DNA of 64,000 nt. Origin: SFFI01 sp964398655. GTDB lineage: Bacteria; Bacillota; Clostridia; Saccharofermentanales; DTU023. Positions 15,334-23,919 of the stretch are shown here, in pieces (position 1 is the first letter of the stretch; the number at the start of each line of letters is the position of its first letter). Made by a program: the position numbers and the translations under genes. The stretch lies in the NCBI GenBank assembly GCA_964398655.1, contig CAYNNG010000002.1, positions 1 through 64,000 of the forward strand, written 5' to 3'. A model generated the notes under the pieces. The model ran no database searches and was not told the origin of the DNA. It saw only the letters and a program-made list of their open reading frames with translations.

Positions 15334-17745
15334 ATGTCTAGAGATCCTCTTAAGCTTAAAACTAAGGACGAGCAGGTGGCTTTTTTACGGGAAGCCATTA
15401 TTGCCCATGTCCGTGCCGAATATGGTAAAGAACTGAACGAAGCCAACCAACAGGAAATTTGGATTGGCCTGGCTAAGGCAGTAATGGAAATTATTGCCCC
15501 ACGTTGGGAAAAGAGCCGTAAATCTTATGCCACAACCCGACAAGCCCATTATCTATCCGCAGAATTTTTGGTTGGACGCAGCCTTACTAACAACCTCTTA
15601 AATCTCGGTATTTATGATGCCGCCAAAGAGGTATGCGCGGAATTAGGCCACGACTTAGCAGACCTGGAGGAGGAGGAAACGGATCCTGGCCTCGGTAACG
15701 GAGGCCTAGGCCGGTTAGCGGCTTGCTTCCTTGACTCTTCTACCACCCTGGAATATCCGGTTAATGGCTACGGAATCCTCTACCGTTATGGTCTCTTTAA
15801 GCAAAATTTTGAAAATGGTTTCCAAAAAGAATATCCAGATGCTTGGATGGAGCGTGACTATCCCTTTATCAGCAGAAGGGAAGAATTAGCCTGTACAGTT
15901 TCCTACCAAGACCTAGAGGTTTATGCTGTGCCCTACGACCTGCCCATTACGGGTTATGGCACAAAAAATATCAATGTGCTGCGTCTCTGGAAGCCGGAAC
16001 CCCTGCAAGAGTTTGACTATAACCTTTTTAACTCACAGCGTTTTGATGATGCGGTAATTGAGCGCAACCGGGTACAGGATATCAACCGGGTGCTCTACCC
16101 CAATGACTCTTCTTACGATGGCAAGGTCCTGAGAGTCCGCCAGCAATATTTCTTTGTCTCTGCCTCTTTGCAAAGCGTTATCCAAGAATACCAGCGCTAT
16201 CATGGCAATGACTTCTCTAAGTTCGCAGATTACCATGTCTTCCAGCTGAACGATACCCACCCCGTCTTCGCCATCCCCGAGCTCATGCGGCTCTTGATGG
16301 ATGAACATGGGCTGTCTTGGGACGAGGCCTGGCAAATTTGCCATAAGTGCTTTGCCTACACCAACCATACAATCTTGGCTGAAGCCTTGGAGAAATGGGA
16401 AATTTCCATCGCGCAGTTCCTCTTTCCCCGGATTCTGGAAATTATCCGGCAGATAGACCAGCAGTTCCGGGAGGAGGCCAGGAGCAGAGGCTTGCAGGCC
16501 TTTGAAATTGAAGCTATGGCACCGATCCATGACAACCGTATCCATATGGCCTCGCTGGCGGTCTACACGGCTTTTAAAATCAATGGTGTGGCCAAGCTGC
16601 ATAGCCAGATTTTGAAGGATGAAACCCTGCATTCTTACTATGAACTGTGGCCCAACCGCTTTACCAATAAAACCAACGGAGTTACACCGCGTCGCTGGCT
16701 CTATAACTCTAACCAAGATCTGTCTGATCTCTTAACTGAATTGCTGGGCTCGGATGCCTGGGTGACCGATCTGGACCAGCTACAGACACTTGAAAAATAT
16801 AAGACAGATGCCAGTGTGCTAGATCAGCTGCAGAAGATAAAAAATCAAGACAAGCAGCGCCTAGCAGCTTACCTTAATAAGAATTTTGCCATGCAAGTAG
16901 ATCCGGAGGCCCTCTTTGATGTTCAGGTCAAACGTTTACACGAATATAAACGTCAGCTGCTGAACGCTTTTGAGATCTTGGACCGCTATAACCGAATTAA
17001 GGCAGGGCAGAAGGTCTCAGACACACCTGTGGCCTACATCTTCGGCGCGAAATCGGCACCCTCGTATTTCCGCGCCAAGGCCATTATTAAATTTATTAAT
17101 GAGTTGGCGAAAAAAGTTAACCAAGACCCTGAGGTCAACCAGCTGATGCGGGTACACTTTATTCCTAATTACAATGTCTCTAAGGCGGAGCTGATTTTCC
17201 CTGCCTCAAATATTTCTGAACAGATTTCTACGGTAGGCAAGGAAGCTTCCGGCACCGGGAATATGAAATTTATGATGAACGGGGCCCTTACCCTGGGTAC
17301 CTGGGACGGGGCTAATCTGGAAATTGCCGAGGCGGTGGGGGAAGAAAATGTCTTCATGTTTGGTACGCACCTGAAAGACTTCCCCGCTACCCTTGATTAT
17401 TATAATTCCCAATGGCAGTACGCCAATATTGAGGGACTTAAGCCAGTAGTGGACAGCCTGATGGATGGGACCTTTGACGACGCGAATTCCGGCATGTTTG
17501 CCGAACTTTACCGGTCCCTGCTCAAGGGCAGTCCTTCAGAGCGCGCAGATGTCTATTATGTTTTGGGAGACTTTAAAGACTACCGCAACCGGCGCTTTGA
17601 AGCGCACGAGGCTTTCCAAGACCAAGAGACCTGGCTGCAAAAATCTTGGATTAATATCTGCAATTCTGGACGCTTTAGCTCTGACCGTACGATCCAAGAT
17701 TATGTCGACGAAATTTGGCATTTGGATAAACAGCAACTGCGCTAG
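15334..17745 (+). CDS. glgP: Glycogen/maltodextrin phosphorylase
   Basis: 803 residues, full length GT35 enzyme. It releases glucose-1-phosphate from alpha-1,4-glucan ends. The pyridoxal-phosphate lysine motif EASGTGNMKFMMNGALTLGT is intact, as are DPGLGNGGLGRLAACFLDS near residue 115 and the VKRLHEYKRQLLN segment. AAAGGAG precedes the ATG. It has its own promoter and terminator, so it is monocistronic. With the debranching enzyme 5.6 kb upstream on the other strand it gives a full glycogen-degrading pair, although no glycogen synthesis genes are here. Confidence 0.97.
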   Translation: MSRDPLKLKTKDEQVAFLREAIIAHVRAEYGKELNEANQQEIWIGLAKAVMEIIAPRWEKSRKSYATTRQAHYLSAEFLVGRSLTNNLLNLGIYDAAKEVCAELGHDLADLEEEETDPGLGNGGLGRLAACFLDSSTTLEYPVNGYGILYRYGLFKQNFENGFQKEYPDAWMERDYPFISRREELACTVSYQDLEVYAVPYDLPITGYGTKNINVLRLWKPEPLQEFDYNLFNSQRFDDAVIERNRVQDINRVLYPNDSSYDGKVLRVRQQYFFVSASLQSVIQEYQRYHGNDFSKFADYHVFQLNDTHPVFAIPELMRLLMDEHGLSWDEAWQICHKCFAYTNHTILAEALEKWEISIAQFLFPRILEIIRQIDQQFREEARSRGLQAFEIEAMAPIHDNRIHMASLAVYTAFKINGVAKLHSQILKDETLHSYYELWPNRFTNKTNGVTPRRWLYNSNQDLSDLLTELLGSDAWVTDLDQLQTLEKYKTDASVLDQLQKIKNQDKQRLAAYLNKNFAMQVDPEALFDVQVKRLHEYKRQLLNAFEILDRYNRIKAGQKVSDTPVAYIFGAKSAPSYFRAKAIIKFINELAKKVNQDPEVNQLMRVHFIPNYNVSKAELIFPASNISEQISTVGKEASGTGNMKFMMNGALTLGTWDGANLEIAEAVGEENVFMFGTHLKDFPATLDYYNSQWQYANIEGLKPVVDSLMDGTFDDANSGMFAELYRSLLKGSPSERADVYYVLGDFKDYRNRRFEAHEAFQDQETWLQKSWINICNSGRFSSDRTIQDYVDEIWHLDKQQLR

Positions 17746-17786
17746 CTTGCAAATAAATCAAGGCGCTAAGCCCTAAATGATGCCTC

Positions 17787-17820
17787 TTAAAGCTCCGGTT
17801 CCCGCCGGAGCTTTAACTTT
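17787..17820 (+). terminator. Terminator after glgP
   Basis: TTAAAGCTCCGG (17787-17798) and CCGGAGCTTTAA (17805-17816), 12-bp perfect stem, 6-nt loop, followed by a short T-rich tail. Confidence 0.8.
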
Positions 17821-17827
17821 AGCGGCC

Positions 17828-17856
17828 TTGACAAGACGGGGCCGCTCTGACAATAT
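17828..17856 (+). promoter_or_regulatory. Promoter and structured leader of the YdbC gene
   Basis: A consensus TTGACA (17828-17833) stands 17 bases before CAATAT (17851-17856). The leader then has a small hairpin with a T-run (17886-17903, AAAGCC-TAA-GGCTTT-TTT) and a second stem (17905-17927, GCCAG...CTGGC) before the start at 17956. The first resembles an intrinsic terminator and could attenuate transcription. Confidence 0.5.
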
Positions 17857-17955
17857 CGGCAATGCGGCTCTCTACTGAGCAATTTAAAGCCTAAGGCTTT
17901 TTTCGCCAGCCCTCCCTAGGGCCTGGCACTAAAACACCCAAGGAGGGATAAAAAC

Positions 17956-18192
17956 ATGGCAGAATTTAAATATGAAGTAACCAAGGAGTTGGGCGTGTTG
18001 AGCTCTAGCAAGTCTGGTTGGCAAAGAGAACTCAATATGGTCTCTTGGAATGACAACAAGGCCAAATTGGACATTCGTGACTGGGCCCCAGAACACGCCA
18101 AGATGAGCAAGGGTGTTTCGCTTTCTCATGAAGAGGCAGCTATTCTGCGTGAGATTTTAAACGAACTTAACCTGGACGAACTTTTTGCCTAA
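17956..18192 (+). CDS. YdbC/PC4-type single-stranded nucleic acid binding protein
   Basis: 78 residues. It fits the bacterial YdbC family, related to the eukaryotic coactivator PC4: an N-terminal strand FKYEVTKELGVLS, then SGWQRELNMVSWNDNKAKLDIRDW, and a C-terminal GVSLSHEEAAILREILNEL helix. B. subtilis-type YdbC binds single-stranded DNA as a homodimer; the physiological role is not settled. AGGAGGG is placed eight bases before ATG. It is a monocistronic unit between two hairpins. Confidence 0.85.
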   Translation: MAEFKYEVTKELGVLSSSKSGWQRELNMVSWNDNKAKLDIRDWAPEHAKMSKGVSLSHEEAAILREILNELNLDELFA

Positions 18193-18240
18193 AGCGTAGC
18201 TGCGCACGAGACTAACAAAAACTCCGAAGCCGGATAAGTA

Positions 18241-18267
18241 AAAGGGGAGCTCAATGAGCTCCCCTTT
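18241..18267. terminator. Bidirectional terminator between ydbC-like and sortase genes
   Basis: AAAGGGGAGCTC (18241-18252) pairs with GAGCTCCCCTTT (18256-18267) around a 3-nt loop. A and T flanks serve both the + strand gene and the convergent sortase gene. Confidence 0.85.
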
Positions 18268-18294
18268 GTATTATTCGTATGTTACGCGGTGATC

Positions 18295-19461
18295 TTAATT
18301 GCTGTCGGGAATAGGACCAGTCCGCTCCGGATCGGGCTTAGCATAAACCAAAAGTCTTTCGGTCTGCTCGTTGTAGATCAAGGGGTGGCAGGTGATGAGT
18401 AAAACCGTGTCCTCATCAAAATGCTCATAAACCCGTTCTGTCAATTCGGTATGAGGAATGATGTCTTGCTTATAGACATTGTAGTGGTAACGGGTATTGG
18501 TGGGTAGGTAGTCAATGTAGAATTGATCGCCTGGCACAATTTCATTTAGGCGGTTAAAGTCGCGTCCCGAGGTAAGGAAACGGTGGCCCCAGATTGTAGT
18601 TAAGCCGGGTTGGCCCAGAGGAGTGCCCACACCGGAGTGAATACCTGAGCCAAAACGCAGAGAAACCAAGAGGTCATTGCCTTGCTCTTCAGAGAGGGGA
18701 GTGGTTACTTGGATTTTGGGGATCACGAGTTTGCCCACATAGGTAAGCGATACCGTATCCGAACTTGTGTTGTCCAGACTATTATCCACAAAGTCCACGC
18801 CTACAGAGTCTTCATTGCGCTCGCCCTGCACGGGGGCGAAATTCTTTGCAACCTCAACCTCGATGGGAGTCTTCTGGGCTTCCATGTTGTTAAGGATTTC
18901 TTCAGAAAGTTTTTCCGCATTCTTCTCATCGAACTTGGGCTTCAAGAAGAAGAACAGGCCTACTGCGACTAAGGCGACAATTACGATATCAAGAGAAATT
19001 AAAACCCAGCGGGGTACGCCGCCTTGCTTATTCTGTGCTGCTTGCTTCCTGGCAGCCTTGTCCCGTTTGGGGGGAGCATTTTTCGCTCCTGGCTTCCTGG
19101 GCTGCGGCCCAGATCCCGGATAAGGTCTGGGAGGCATAGGCTGACCCTGCATCCTTGCGGGGGCGTGAGGACGGCCGTTAACGTTATGGGGGCGCTGCGG
19201 ACCAGCTGGACCTTGAGGTCTAGGACCGGGCTGCGGTCTGGGCTGAGGCCGGGGTCCTCCTGACCTGGGAGACATGGCCGGTCTGTGTGGGCCATTAGCC
19301 TGAGGGTTCCTGGGGCCTCCAGCTTGCGGTCCGTGAGGACCAGGGTTTTGTGGCCGGACAGGTCTTTGCCCTGGGCCTTGAGGACGAGCTGCGCCTGCCT
19401 GTGACCTGCTTGCTTGGGGCCTTTGGGGTGCAAACGGATCATTTTGGCGATATTGGTTCAT
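18295..19461 (-). CDS. Sortase with long proline/arginine/glycine-rich N-terminal tail
   Basis: 388 residues. Residues 1-150 are low complexity, very rich in Pro, Arg, Gly and Gln and strongly basic. One transmembrane helix spans about 152-173. The extracellular C-terminal half is a sortase: catalytic His in TIWGHRFLTSG, catalytic Cys in LLITCHPL and Arg in ERLLVYAK. The TxTCHP-like and GHR contexts are closest to class D/E housekeeping sortases, though class is uncertain. Sortases anchor LPxTG-type proteins to peptidoglycan. No obvious LPxTG substrate is encoded in this window. AGAGG lies before the ATG. The tail would be cytoplasmic, and its function is unknown. Confidence 0.88.
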   Translation of the reverse strand: MNQYRQNDPFAPQRPQASRSQAGAARPQGPGQRPVRPQNPGPHGPQAGGPRNPQANGPHRPAMSPRSGGPRPQPRPQPGPRPQGPAGPQRPHNVNGRPHAPARMQGQPMPPRPYPGSGPQPRKPGAKNAPPKRDKAARKQAAQNKQGGVPRWVLISLDIVIVALVAVGLFFFLKPKFDEKNAEKLSEEILNNMEAQKTPIEVEVAKNFAPVQGERNEDSVGVDFVDNSLDNTSSDTVSLTYVGKLVIPKIQVTTPLSEEQGNDLLVSLRFGSGIHSGVGTPLGQPGLTTIWGHRFLTSGRDFNRLNEIVPGDQFYIDYLPTNTRYHYNVYKQDIIPHTELTERVYEHFDEDTVLLITCHPLIYNEQTERLLVYAKPDPERTGPIPDSN

Positions 19462-19482
19462 TAACTGTTACCTCTTATTCAA

Positions 19483-19576
19483 AGCTAGTTTCGTGCATGA
19501 TCTAGCTAAACTATGCTATCTTAGGAAAGCAGACCAGCCTCAACTAGTCTGCCACTTATATTGCCATATTATGGCA
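19483..19576. promoter_or_regulatory. Divergent control region between sortase and htpG
   Basis: An inverted repeat AGCTAG (19483-19488) and CTAGCT (19502-19507), a TATGCT -10-like element (19512-19517) and a 7-bp palindrome TGCCATA-T-TATGGCA (19562-19576) lie just before htpG. No CIRCE or CtsR-type heat-shock operator is visible. These are operator candidates only. Confidence 0.3.
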
Positions 19577-19599
19577 TGAACTCAAGCGAGGGTAAAGTG

Positions 19600-21411
19600 A
19601 TGGATATTAAGTCTGGTAAATTATCTGTAGAATCAGAAAATATTTTTCCGATTATTAAACAGTGGCTCTATGCAGAAGAAGAAATCTTTCTGAGAGAACT
19701 GGTTTCTAACGCGGTTGACGCAATTAGTAAGCGCAAGCACCTCATCTTGCTGGGCGACGCTCCCGCGGCTGACCAAGAACTTGGTATTGAAGTAAAACTG
19801 GATACAGAGGCTAACACCTTGACCATTAGTGACCAGGGTATTGGGATGACCGCTGAAGAGGTTGACCGGTACATAAACCAGATTGCTTATTCTGGTCTGG
19901 TGGACTATGTGGAAAAATACAAGGGCGGAGCTGATGGCGGTCAAGCGGTGATTGGTCACTTTGGCCTGGGTTTCTATTCTGCCTTCATGGTTGCTGACCA
20001 GGTAGAAATTCAAAGCCTTTCCTGCTTGGCAGGGGCAGAGCCTGTGTCCTGGCTGAGCAAGGACGGCTTGGAATATCAGATGGCTGAGGGCAAGAGAGAC
20101 AAAGTGGGAACGGATGTAATTCTGCATCTGGACCCTGAGGCCCGCAAAGTTTATATCGGCAGCAAGCTGCGCGGCTTGCTAAAACGCTACTGCGGTTTTA
20201 TGCCCTATCCTATTAATTTCCAAGTGGACGGGGAAGAGGCAGAGCAGATTAATGATACCGAGCCTCTCTGGCTGCGCAATGCTAAAGCGATTAGCGCAGA
20301 GGAGTACATCAAGTTTTATCAAAAAACTTTTGATACCACTCTTGAGCCGCTCTTTTGGATCCACTTGAACTTGGATTACCCCTTCCGTCTCAAGGGAATT
20401 TTATATTTTCCGGCCTACACAGGCCCCTATCTAGAGCTGAGCAACCGCATCCTAATTTACAGCCGGCAAGTTTTTGTCTCTGATGACTTGCGAGAAATGA
20501 TTCCTGACTTCCTCTTCCTCCTGCAAGGGACTTTGGATTGTCCGGATTTACCGCTTAACGTCTCACGCTCTTATCTGCAGAATGACCAGACGATCCGGGC
20601 TCTTTCCAAGCACATCGTTTCCAAGGTAGGGGATAAGCTGGCCGAAATTTATCAGGATGACCCCGAACGTTATCAAACCATGTGGCCTAAAATTGCGGAC
20701 TTCGTCAAATTGGGCTGCCTGCAGAATACGGCCTTTGCAGAAAAAGTTAAGCCCTGCCTGCTCTTGGAAGAAGTGGATGGCAGTTTCCAGGCCCTGGCTG
20801 ACCAAGCAGATGGACCTATCTACTACGTCTATGATGATCATCGCCTCGACCTTTATACCGACCGCTTGCATGCGGAGGGCAAAGCGGTCTTCCGGATGCA
20901 TAAGGGCTTAGATTTGCAATGGATGAGCCAGATAGAGGCGCAAAGTCAGGGTAAGCACCGCTTTATTCGCGCAGACTCTTTGGCGGATCCAGAGCAAGGT
21001 GCGGTGGGCGTAGCTCTGCCTGAAGACTTACTTAACCGTTTAAGGAAGGTCAGTAAGCTAAACGATCTGGAAGGCCAAATCAAGGCACAGGGAACAGAGG
21101 CTCCCCTCCTCAGCCTAGTGGAGGACGAAGCTGCCAGACGTTTCGCAGACATGCAGGAAATTTATGCCAAGCTGGTGGATGAAGAAGAGAGAGCTACTAT
21201 GGAAGAAATGGCTAGTCAGCTCAAGCCGCGGCATACGGTACTGGTCAATACAGATAACCCTCTGTACAGCAGCTTGGCGGACCGCAGTGCAGAAGACCAG
21301 GAAGACTTGCTCCAGTATGCTTATTACTTAGCCCTGTTGGCCAAGGATGAACTGAGAGGAGATGAGCTTAAAGCTTTCCTTAAAGCCTCCGAAGACCTGT
21401 GGGCCAAGTAA
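19600..21411 (+). CDS. htpG: Molecular chaperone HtpG (bacterial Hsp90)
   Basis: About 603 residues. The GHKL ATPase motifs are present: ELVSNAVDAISK (Asn binding Mg), DQGIGMTAEEV and GHFGLGFYSAFMVADQVE, then middle-domain segments LPLNVSRSYLQND. The C-terminal dimerisation region is present but diverged. I choose ATG at 19600, seven bases after GAGGG; an upstream TTG at 19561 in the same frame has no ribosome site and falls in a palindrome. HtpG assists folding of client proteins in the cytoplasm. The gene stands alone and ends at a terminator. Confidence 0.93.
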   Translation: MDIKSGKLSVESENIFPIIKQWLYAEEEIFLRELVSNAVDAISKRKHLILLGDAPAADQELGIEVKLDTEANTLTISDQGIGMTAEEVDRYINQIAYSGLVDYVEKYKGGADGGQAVIGHFGLGFYSAFMVADQVEIQSLSCLAGAEPVSWLSKDGLEYQMAEGKRDKVGTDVILHLDPEARKVYIGSKLRGLLKRYCGFMPYPINFQVDGEEAEQINDTEPLWLRNAKAISAEEYIKFYQKTFDTTLEPLFWIHLNLDYPFRLKGILYFPAYTGPYLELSNRILIYSRQVFVSDDLREMIPDFLFLLQGTLDCPDLPLNVSRSYLQNDQTIRALSKHIVSKVGDKLAEIYQDDPERYQTMWPKIADFVKLGCLQNTAFAEKVKPCLLLEEVDGSFQALADQADGPIYYVYDDHRLDLYTDRLHAEGKAVFRMHKGLDLQWMSQIEAQSQGKHRFIRADSLADPEQGAVGVALPEDLLNRLRKVSKLNDLEGQIKAQGTEAPLLSLVEDEAARRFADMQEIYAKLVDEEERATMEEMASQLKPRHTVLVNTDNPLYSSLADRSAEDQEDLLQYAYYLALLAKDELRGDELKAFLKASEDLWAK

Positions 21412-21444
21412 GGACGTGTAGGTCGGTAAATTCAAGATCATACG

Positions 21445-21488
21445 GCAGCTGGTCTTTACTCCCTATCTATAAGGATCAGCTGCTTTTT
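21445..21488 (+). terminator. Terminator after htpG
   Basis: GCAGCTGGTC (21445-21454) pairs with GATCAGCTGC (21474-21483) with one G-U pair, followed by TTTTT. Confidence 0.75.
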
Positions 21489-21660
21489 CACTTAGACAAG
21501 CAAATAGACGATAAAATACACATGTTAGTAATGAGTTTCAGTTTATGGGAGCTTACAACTGCATGACAGTATTAGCACAGATCTACAATATAGACAAAAT
21601 TAGTCCGGGAATGCACGGCTAAAACTGTTTTAATTGCACAAAAAATCTTGGTAACTTCAG
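21489..21660. other. Intergenic region, nothing recognised
   Basis: An AT-rich stretch between the htpG terminator and the next promoter. I see no open frame, tRNA or recognised riboswitch in it. With the flanking terminator, promoter and leader it makes up the 341-base gap between htpG and the 3D-domain gene. Confidence 0.5.
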
Positions 21661-21728
21661 TTGACAAGCCTATAAGGGATAATTATAATCATCCCATCGA
21701 ATTATGTCCTTACTGCAAGAACTTGCAG
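21661..21728 (+). promoter_or_regulatory. Perfect consensus promoter and leader hairpin of the 3D-domain gene
   Basis: TTGACA (21661-21666), exactly 17 bases, TATAAT (21684-21689): full consensus at both boxes. The expected transcript starts near 21696, so translation must start downstream, at 21753. The leader has a CTGCAAG/CTTGCAG hairpin (21713-21728) ahead of the ribosome site. Confidence 0.9.
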
Positions 21729-21752
21729 TTGAGACCAAAGTTCGAGGTTTTT

Positions 21753-23015
21753 ATGCGAAAAAGAATATTAGATTATGTACTTATATTTGTGGCCTTCAGC
21801 CTAGTCGCCTTGGTCGGCTTTGTAGCTTTTGTGAAGAGCCGAGACCAGTCCAGACGGGCTGCGGAGTTTGTAATCCAAAGGTCGACGAGCGCTTCCACGC
21901 AGCAGGATATCCTGCCCTCTAATCTGTCGGCGGCTGCGGAGGCTTTGAGCCAAGGAACTGAGCTACAAGAAACTGCCCAAACCACAAAGCTTGAGGAAAC
22001 TCACAGCACGGAGACTCTTGATCTGCGTGAAGTCTTTGATCCTGCGGTGGCTTTTGGCCTAGAGATGGAACAAAAGCTTGATAGCCAGCGCCAGAACCAG
22101 CCTCAGGTTCAGGAGCCGGCAGCCGCGGCGGCTATGCCCGCAGCGGTTAGCACGCCTGATCCTGGCCCAGAGATAAGCAGTGTACAGGTCTCAGAGACTA
22201 TCAATGTGCCCTTTGAGACAGAATATCAAGAGTCAGATCTTTTGCCACAGGGTGAAGAAGCGGTTATCCAACAGGGTTATGATGCGATCATCGAAGTGGA
22301 TTATGAGCAAACCTATGTTGATGGAGTTCTCCAAGAAAGCCGCGAGATTGGCCGCCGCTATTTGGCCTCCGGCCAGCCTCATATCGTGATGATTGGCACA
22401 GGTTTAGCCGTGGAGGAGGAAGAGCCTATGCAGCAAGCCCCAGCTGAGGTGCCTGAATATAGTGAAGAAGACCTCTATGAGCCTGAATTCTCGGAGGACG
22501 ATACGGATCTATCTGATACTACAACGCCCGTGCCTGGCGTAGCGGATATATCCTTTGTTGGACCGGGTTCCAATTCCGCCGCTGAAAGTAACTTTTATAC
22601 CGTAGCTAGCCTCTTAAACCGCAACGGTGCGCAGAACTACGTATCATTCAGCGACAATAACAATGGGACTATTACTGTGGATGGTGTCACTTTTGCCGTG
22701 GCTTCTGGTCCGCAAAGCTTCTCGACTACCTCTTATGATGGTTATGAGTGCTATAAGCTTTATCCTGATCCAGGCGCAATTAATGAATGTAACCGCACAG
22801 CTTCCGGTCTTTTAGCCCAACGCGGCATTGTGGCAGCCAGCCAAGGCGGTTACCCCATGGGTACGGTCCTGTTCATTGAGGGTTATGGCCTTGCGGTGGT
22901 GGGAGATCGTCATGGCATGGGCTCAGACCTCTTGGACTTAGCTTTTGATGCCCGGGAAATTTCTCAAGGCGTTTACCTGCCTACGGGCAGCCGAACTGTT
23001 TATGTCCTCCAGTAA
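21753..23015 (+). CDS. Cell-wall-associated G5 and 3D-domain protein (YabE/Rpf-like)
   Basis: 420 residues from ATG 21753, which follows GAGG by five bases and lies downstream of the promoter. Codons further upstream in frame precede the transcription start. An N-terminal membrane helix (about residues 8-28) is followed by a linker rich in Glu, Ala and Pro, a G5 domain (about 145-225, VSETINVPFETEYQ to GRRYLASGQP) and a C-terminal 3D domain (about 355-420) with the three-Asp pattern GDRHGMGSDLLDLAFDA. The 3D fold is a double-psi barrel used by lytic transglycosylase-like wall enzymes. In B. subtilis the relative yabE lies upstream of rnmV-ksgA; here ksgA follows directly and rnmV is missing. 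Confidence 0.88.
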   Translation: MRKRILDYVLIFVAFSLVALVGFVAFVKSRDQSRRAAEFVIQRSTSASTQQDILPSNLSAAAEALSQGTELQETAQTTKLEETHSTETLDLREVFDPAVAFGLEMEQKLDSQRQNQPQVQEPAAAAAMPAAVSTPDPGPEISSVQVSETINVPFETEYQESDLLPQGEEAVIQQGYDAIIEVDYEQTYVDGVLQESREIGRRYLASGQPHIVMIGTGLAVEEEEPMQQAPAEVPEYSEEDLYEPEFSEDDTDLSDTTTPVPGVADISFVGPGSNSAAESNFYTVASLLNRNGAQNYVSFSDNNNGTITVDGVTFAVASGPQSFSTTSYDGYECYKLYPDPGAINECNRTASGLLAQRGIVAASQGGYPMGTVLFIEGYGLAVVGDRHGMGSDLLDLAFDAREISQGVYLPTGSRTVYVLQ

Positions 23016-23913
23016 AACCGGAGCGGAGTCGCAGGACTCTGGATATCCCTCAGCCAGACAACTCTGTCAGCACTATCAACTCCAGCCGAAAAAGGCTTGG
23101 GGGCAAAACTTTTTAGATAGGGGACCCAGCATCCAAAAGATGCTGAGCCCCTTTAATTTATCCGCCCGCAGCCAGGTTTTAGAGATTGGTCCAGGCCTGG
23201 GCCACTTAAGCCAAGCCATCTTAGCTACGGGAGCCAGGCTCCTGGCTCTAGAGATTGACAAGGACCTGGAACCTGTTCTAACCGACCTAGCTGAGGCTTA
23301 TCCAAAATTTCAAGTGATTTACAGTCCTGCTCAGGATTTAGCTTGGCAGGAGCTCTTAGCTGGTCGCACGGAACAGCTCTATGTATTTGGCAACCTGCCC
23401 TATTACCTTTCTTCTGAGCTGTACAGCAAGGCTCTCCTAGAATTATGGGAGGCTCAGGGCATGTCTTTTCTCTTACAAAGAGAAGTTGCGGAGCGTTTTG
23501 CTCATGCTCCAGGCTCTAAACTATATGGCCCTCTCTCGGTTCTGGGCCAGACTTATGGTCAAGTGCGCTTAGGGGAGAGACTTAGGGCATCAGCCTTTTA
23601 TCCACCACCCAGTATTGAAAGCCGGGTGCTAATCCTGAATCAAAGGTCCAGCCCTTTACTGGAGCCAGACCTGCTGGCAGATTACTGGACCTTCTTGCAG
23701 ACGGCCTTTAAAACCCGCCGTAAAACTTTGGTCAATAATTTCCAAGGATCCCCCTGGGACCGGAGTAATGCTAGCAACTACTTAAGTTCTGTCTTGATTG
23801 ATGTTAAGATTGAGCCTGCCGTTCGAGCGGAGGAGCTTAGTGCGGCCCAGTTTGTGCAAATTTTTGAGATTCTCCAAACTGATCTCCACACACAGACTGA
23901 GGCAGATAGGTGA
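23002..23913 (+). CDS. ksgA: 16S rRNA dimethyladenosine transferase KsgA/RsmA
   Basis: About 303 residues. It dimethylates two adjacent adenines in helix 45 of 16S rRNA. Motifs: KKAWGQNFLDRG near the N-terminus, SAM-binding VLEIGPGLGHLSQAIL and LALEIDKDL, and the catalytic FGNLPYYLSSEL. I place the start at ATG 23002, overlapping the previous gene by 14 bases, but no Shine-Dalgarno stands out. The N-terminal 25 residues before the conserved core are unusual, so the true start could be elsewhere. It is coupled to the 3D gene and to the ZapA-like gene. Confidence 0.92.
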   Translation: MSSSKTGAESQDSGYPSARQLCQHYQLQPKKAWGQNFLDRGPSIQKMLSPFNLSARSQVLEIGPGLGHLSQAILATGARLLALEIDKDLEPVLTDLAEAYPKFQVIYSPAQDLAWQELLAGRTEQLYVFGNLPYYLSSELYSKALLELWEAQGMSFLLQREVAERFAHAPGSKLYGPLSVLGQTYGQVRLGERLRASAFYPPPSIESRVLILNQRSSPLLEPDLLADYWTFLQTAFKTRRKTLVNNFQGSPWDRSNASNYLSSVLIDVKIEPAVRAEELSAAQFVQIFEILQTDLHTQTEADR

Positions 23914-23919
23914 GTTGTG

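Noticed and set aside
16033..16716. A 227-codon frame on the minus strand inside glgP
   Set aside because: It is the antisense shadow of a strongly conserved phosphorylase and shows no ribosome site or recognised motif.
18999..19442. Alternative frames in the sortase tail region
   Set aside because: Low-complexity GC-rich repeats open all frames; only the frame ending in the sortase domain is supported.
21489..21660. c-di-AMP or other riboswitch upstream of the wall-associated 3D gene
   Set aside because: The perfect promoter at 21661 leaves a leader of about 60 bases, too short for that riboswitch, and no conserved motifs are visible upstream.
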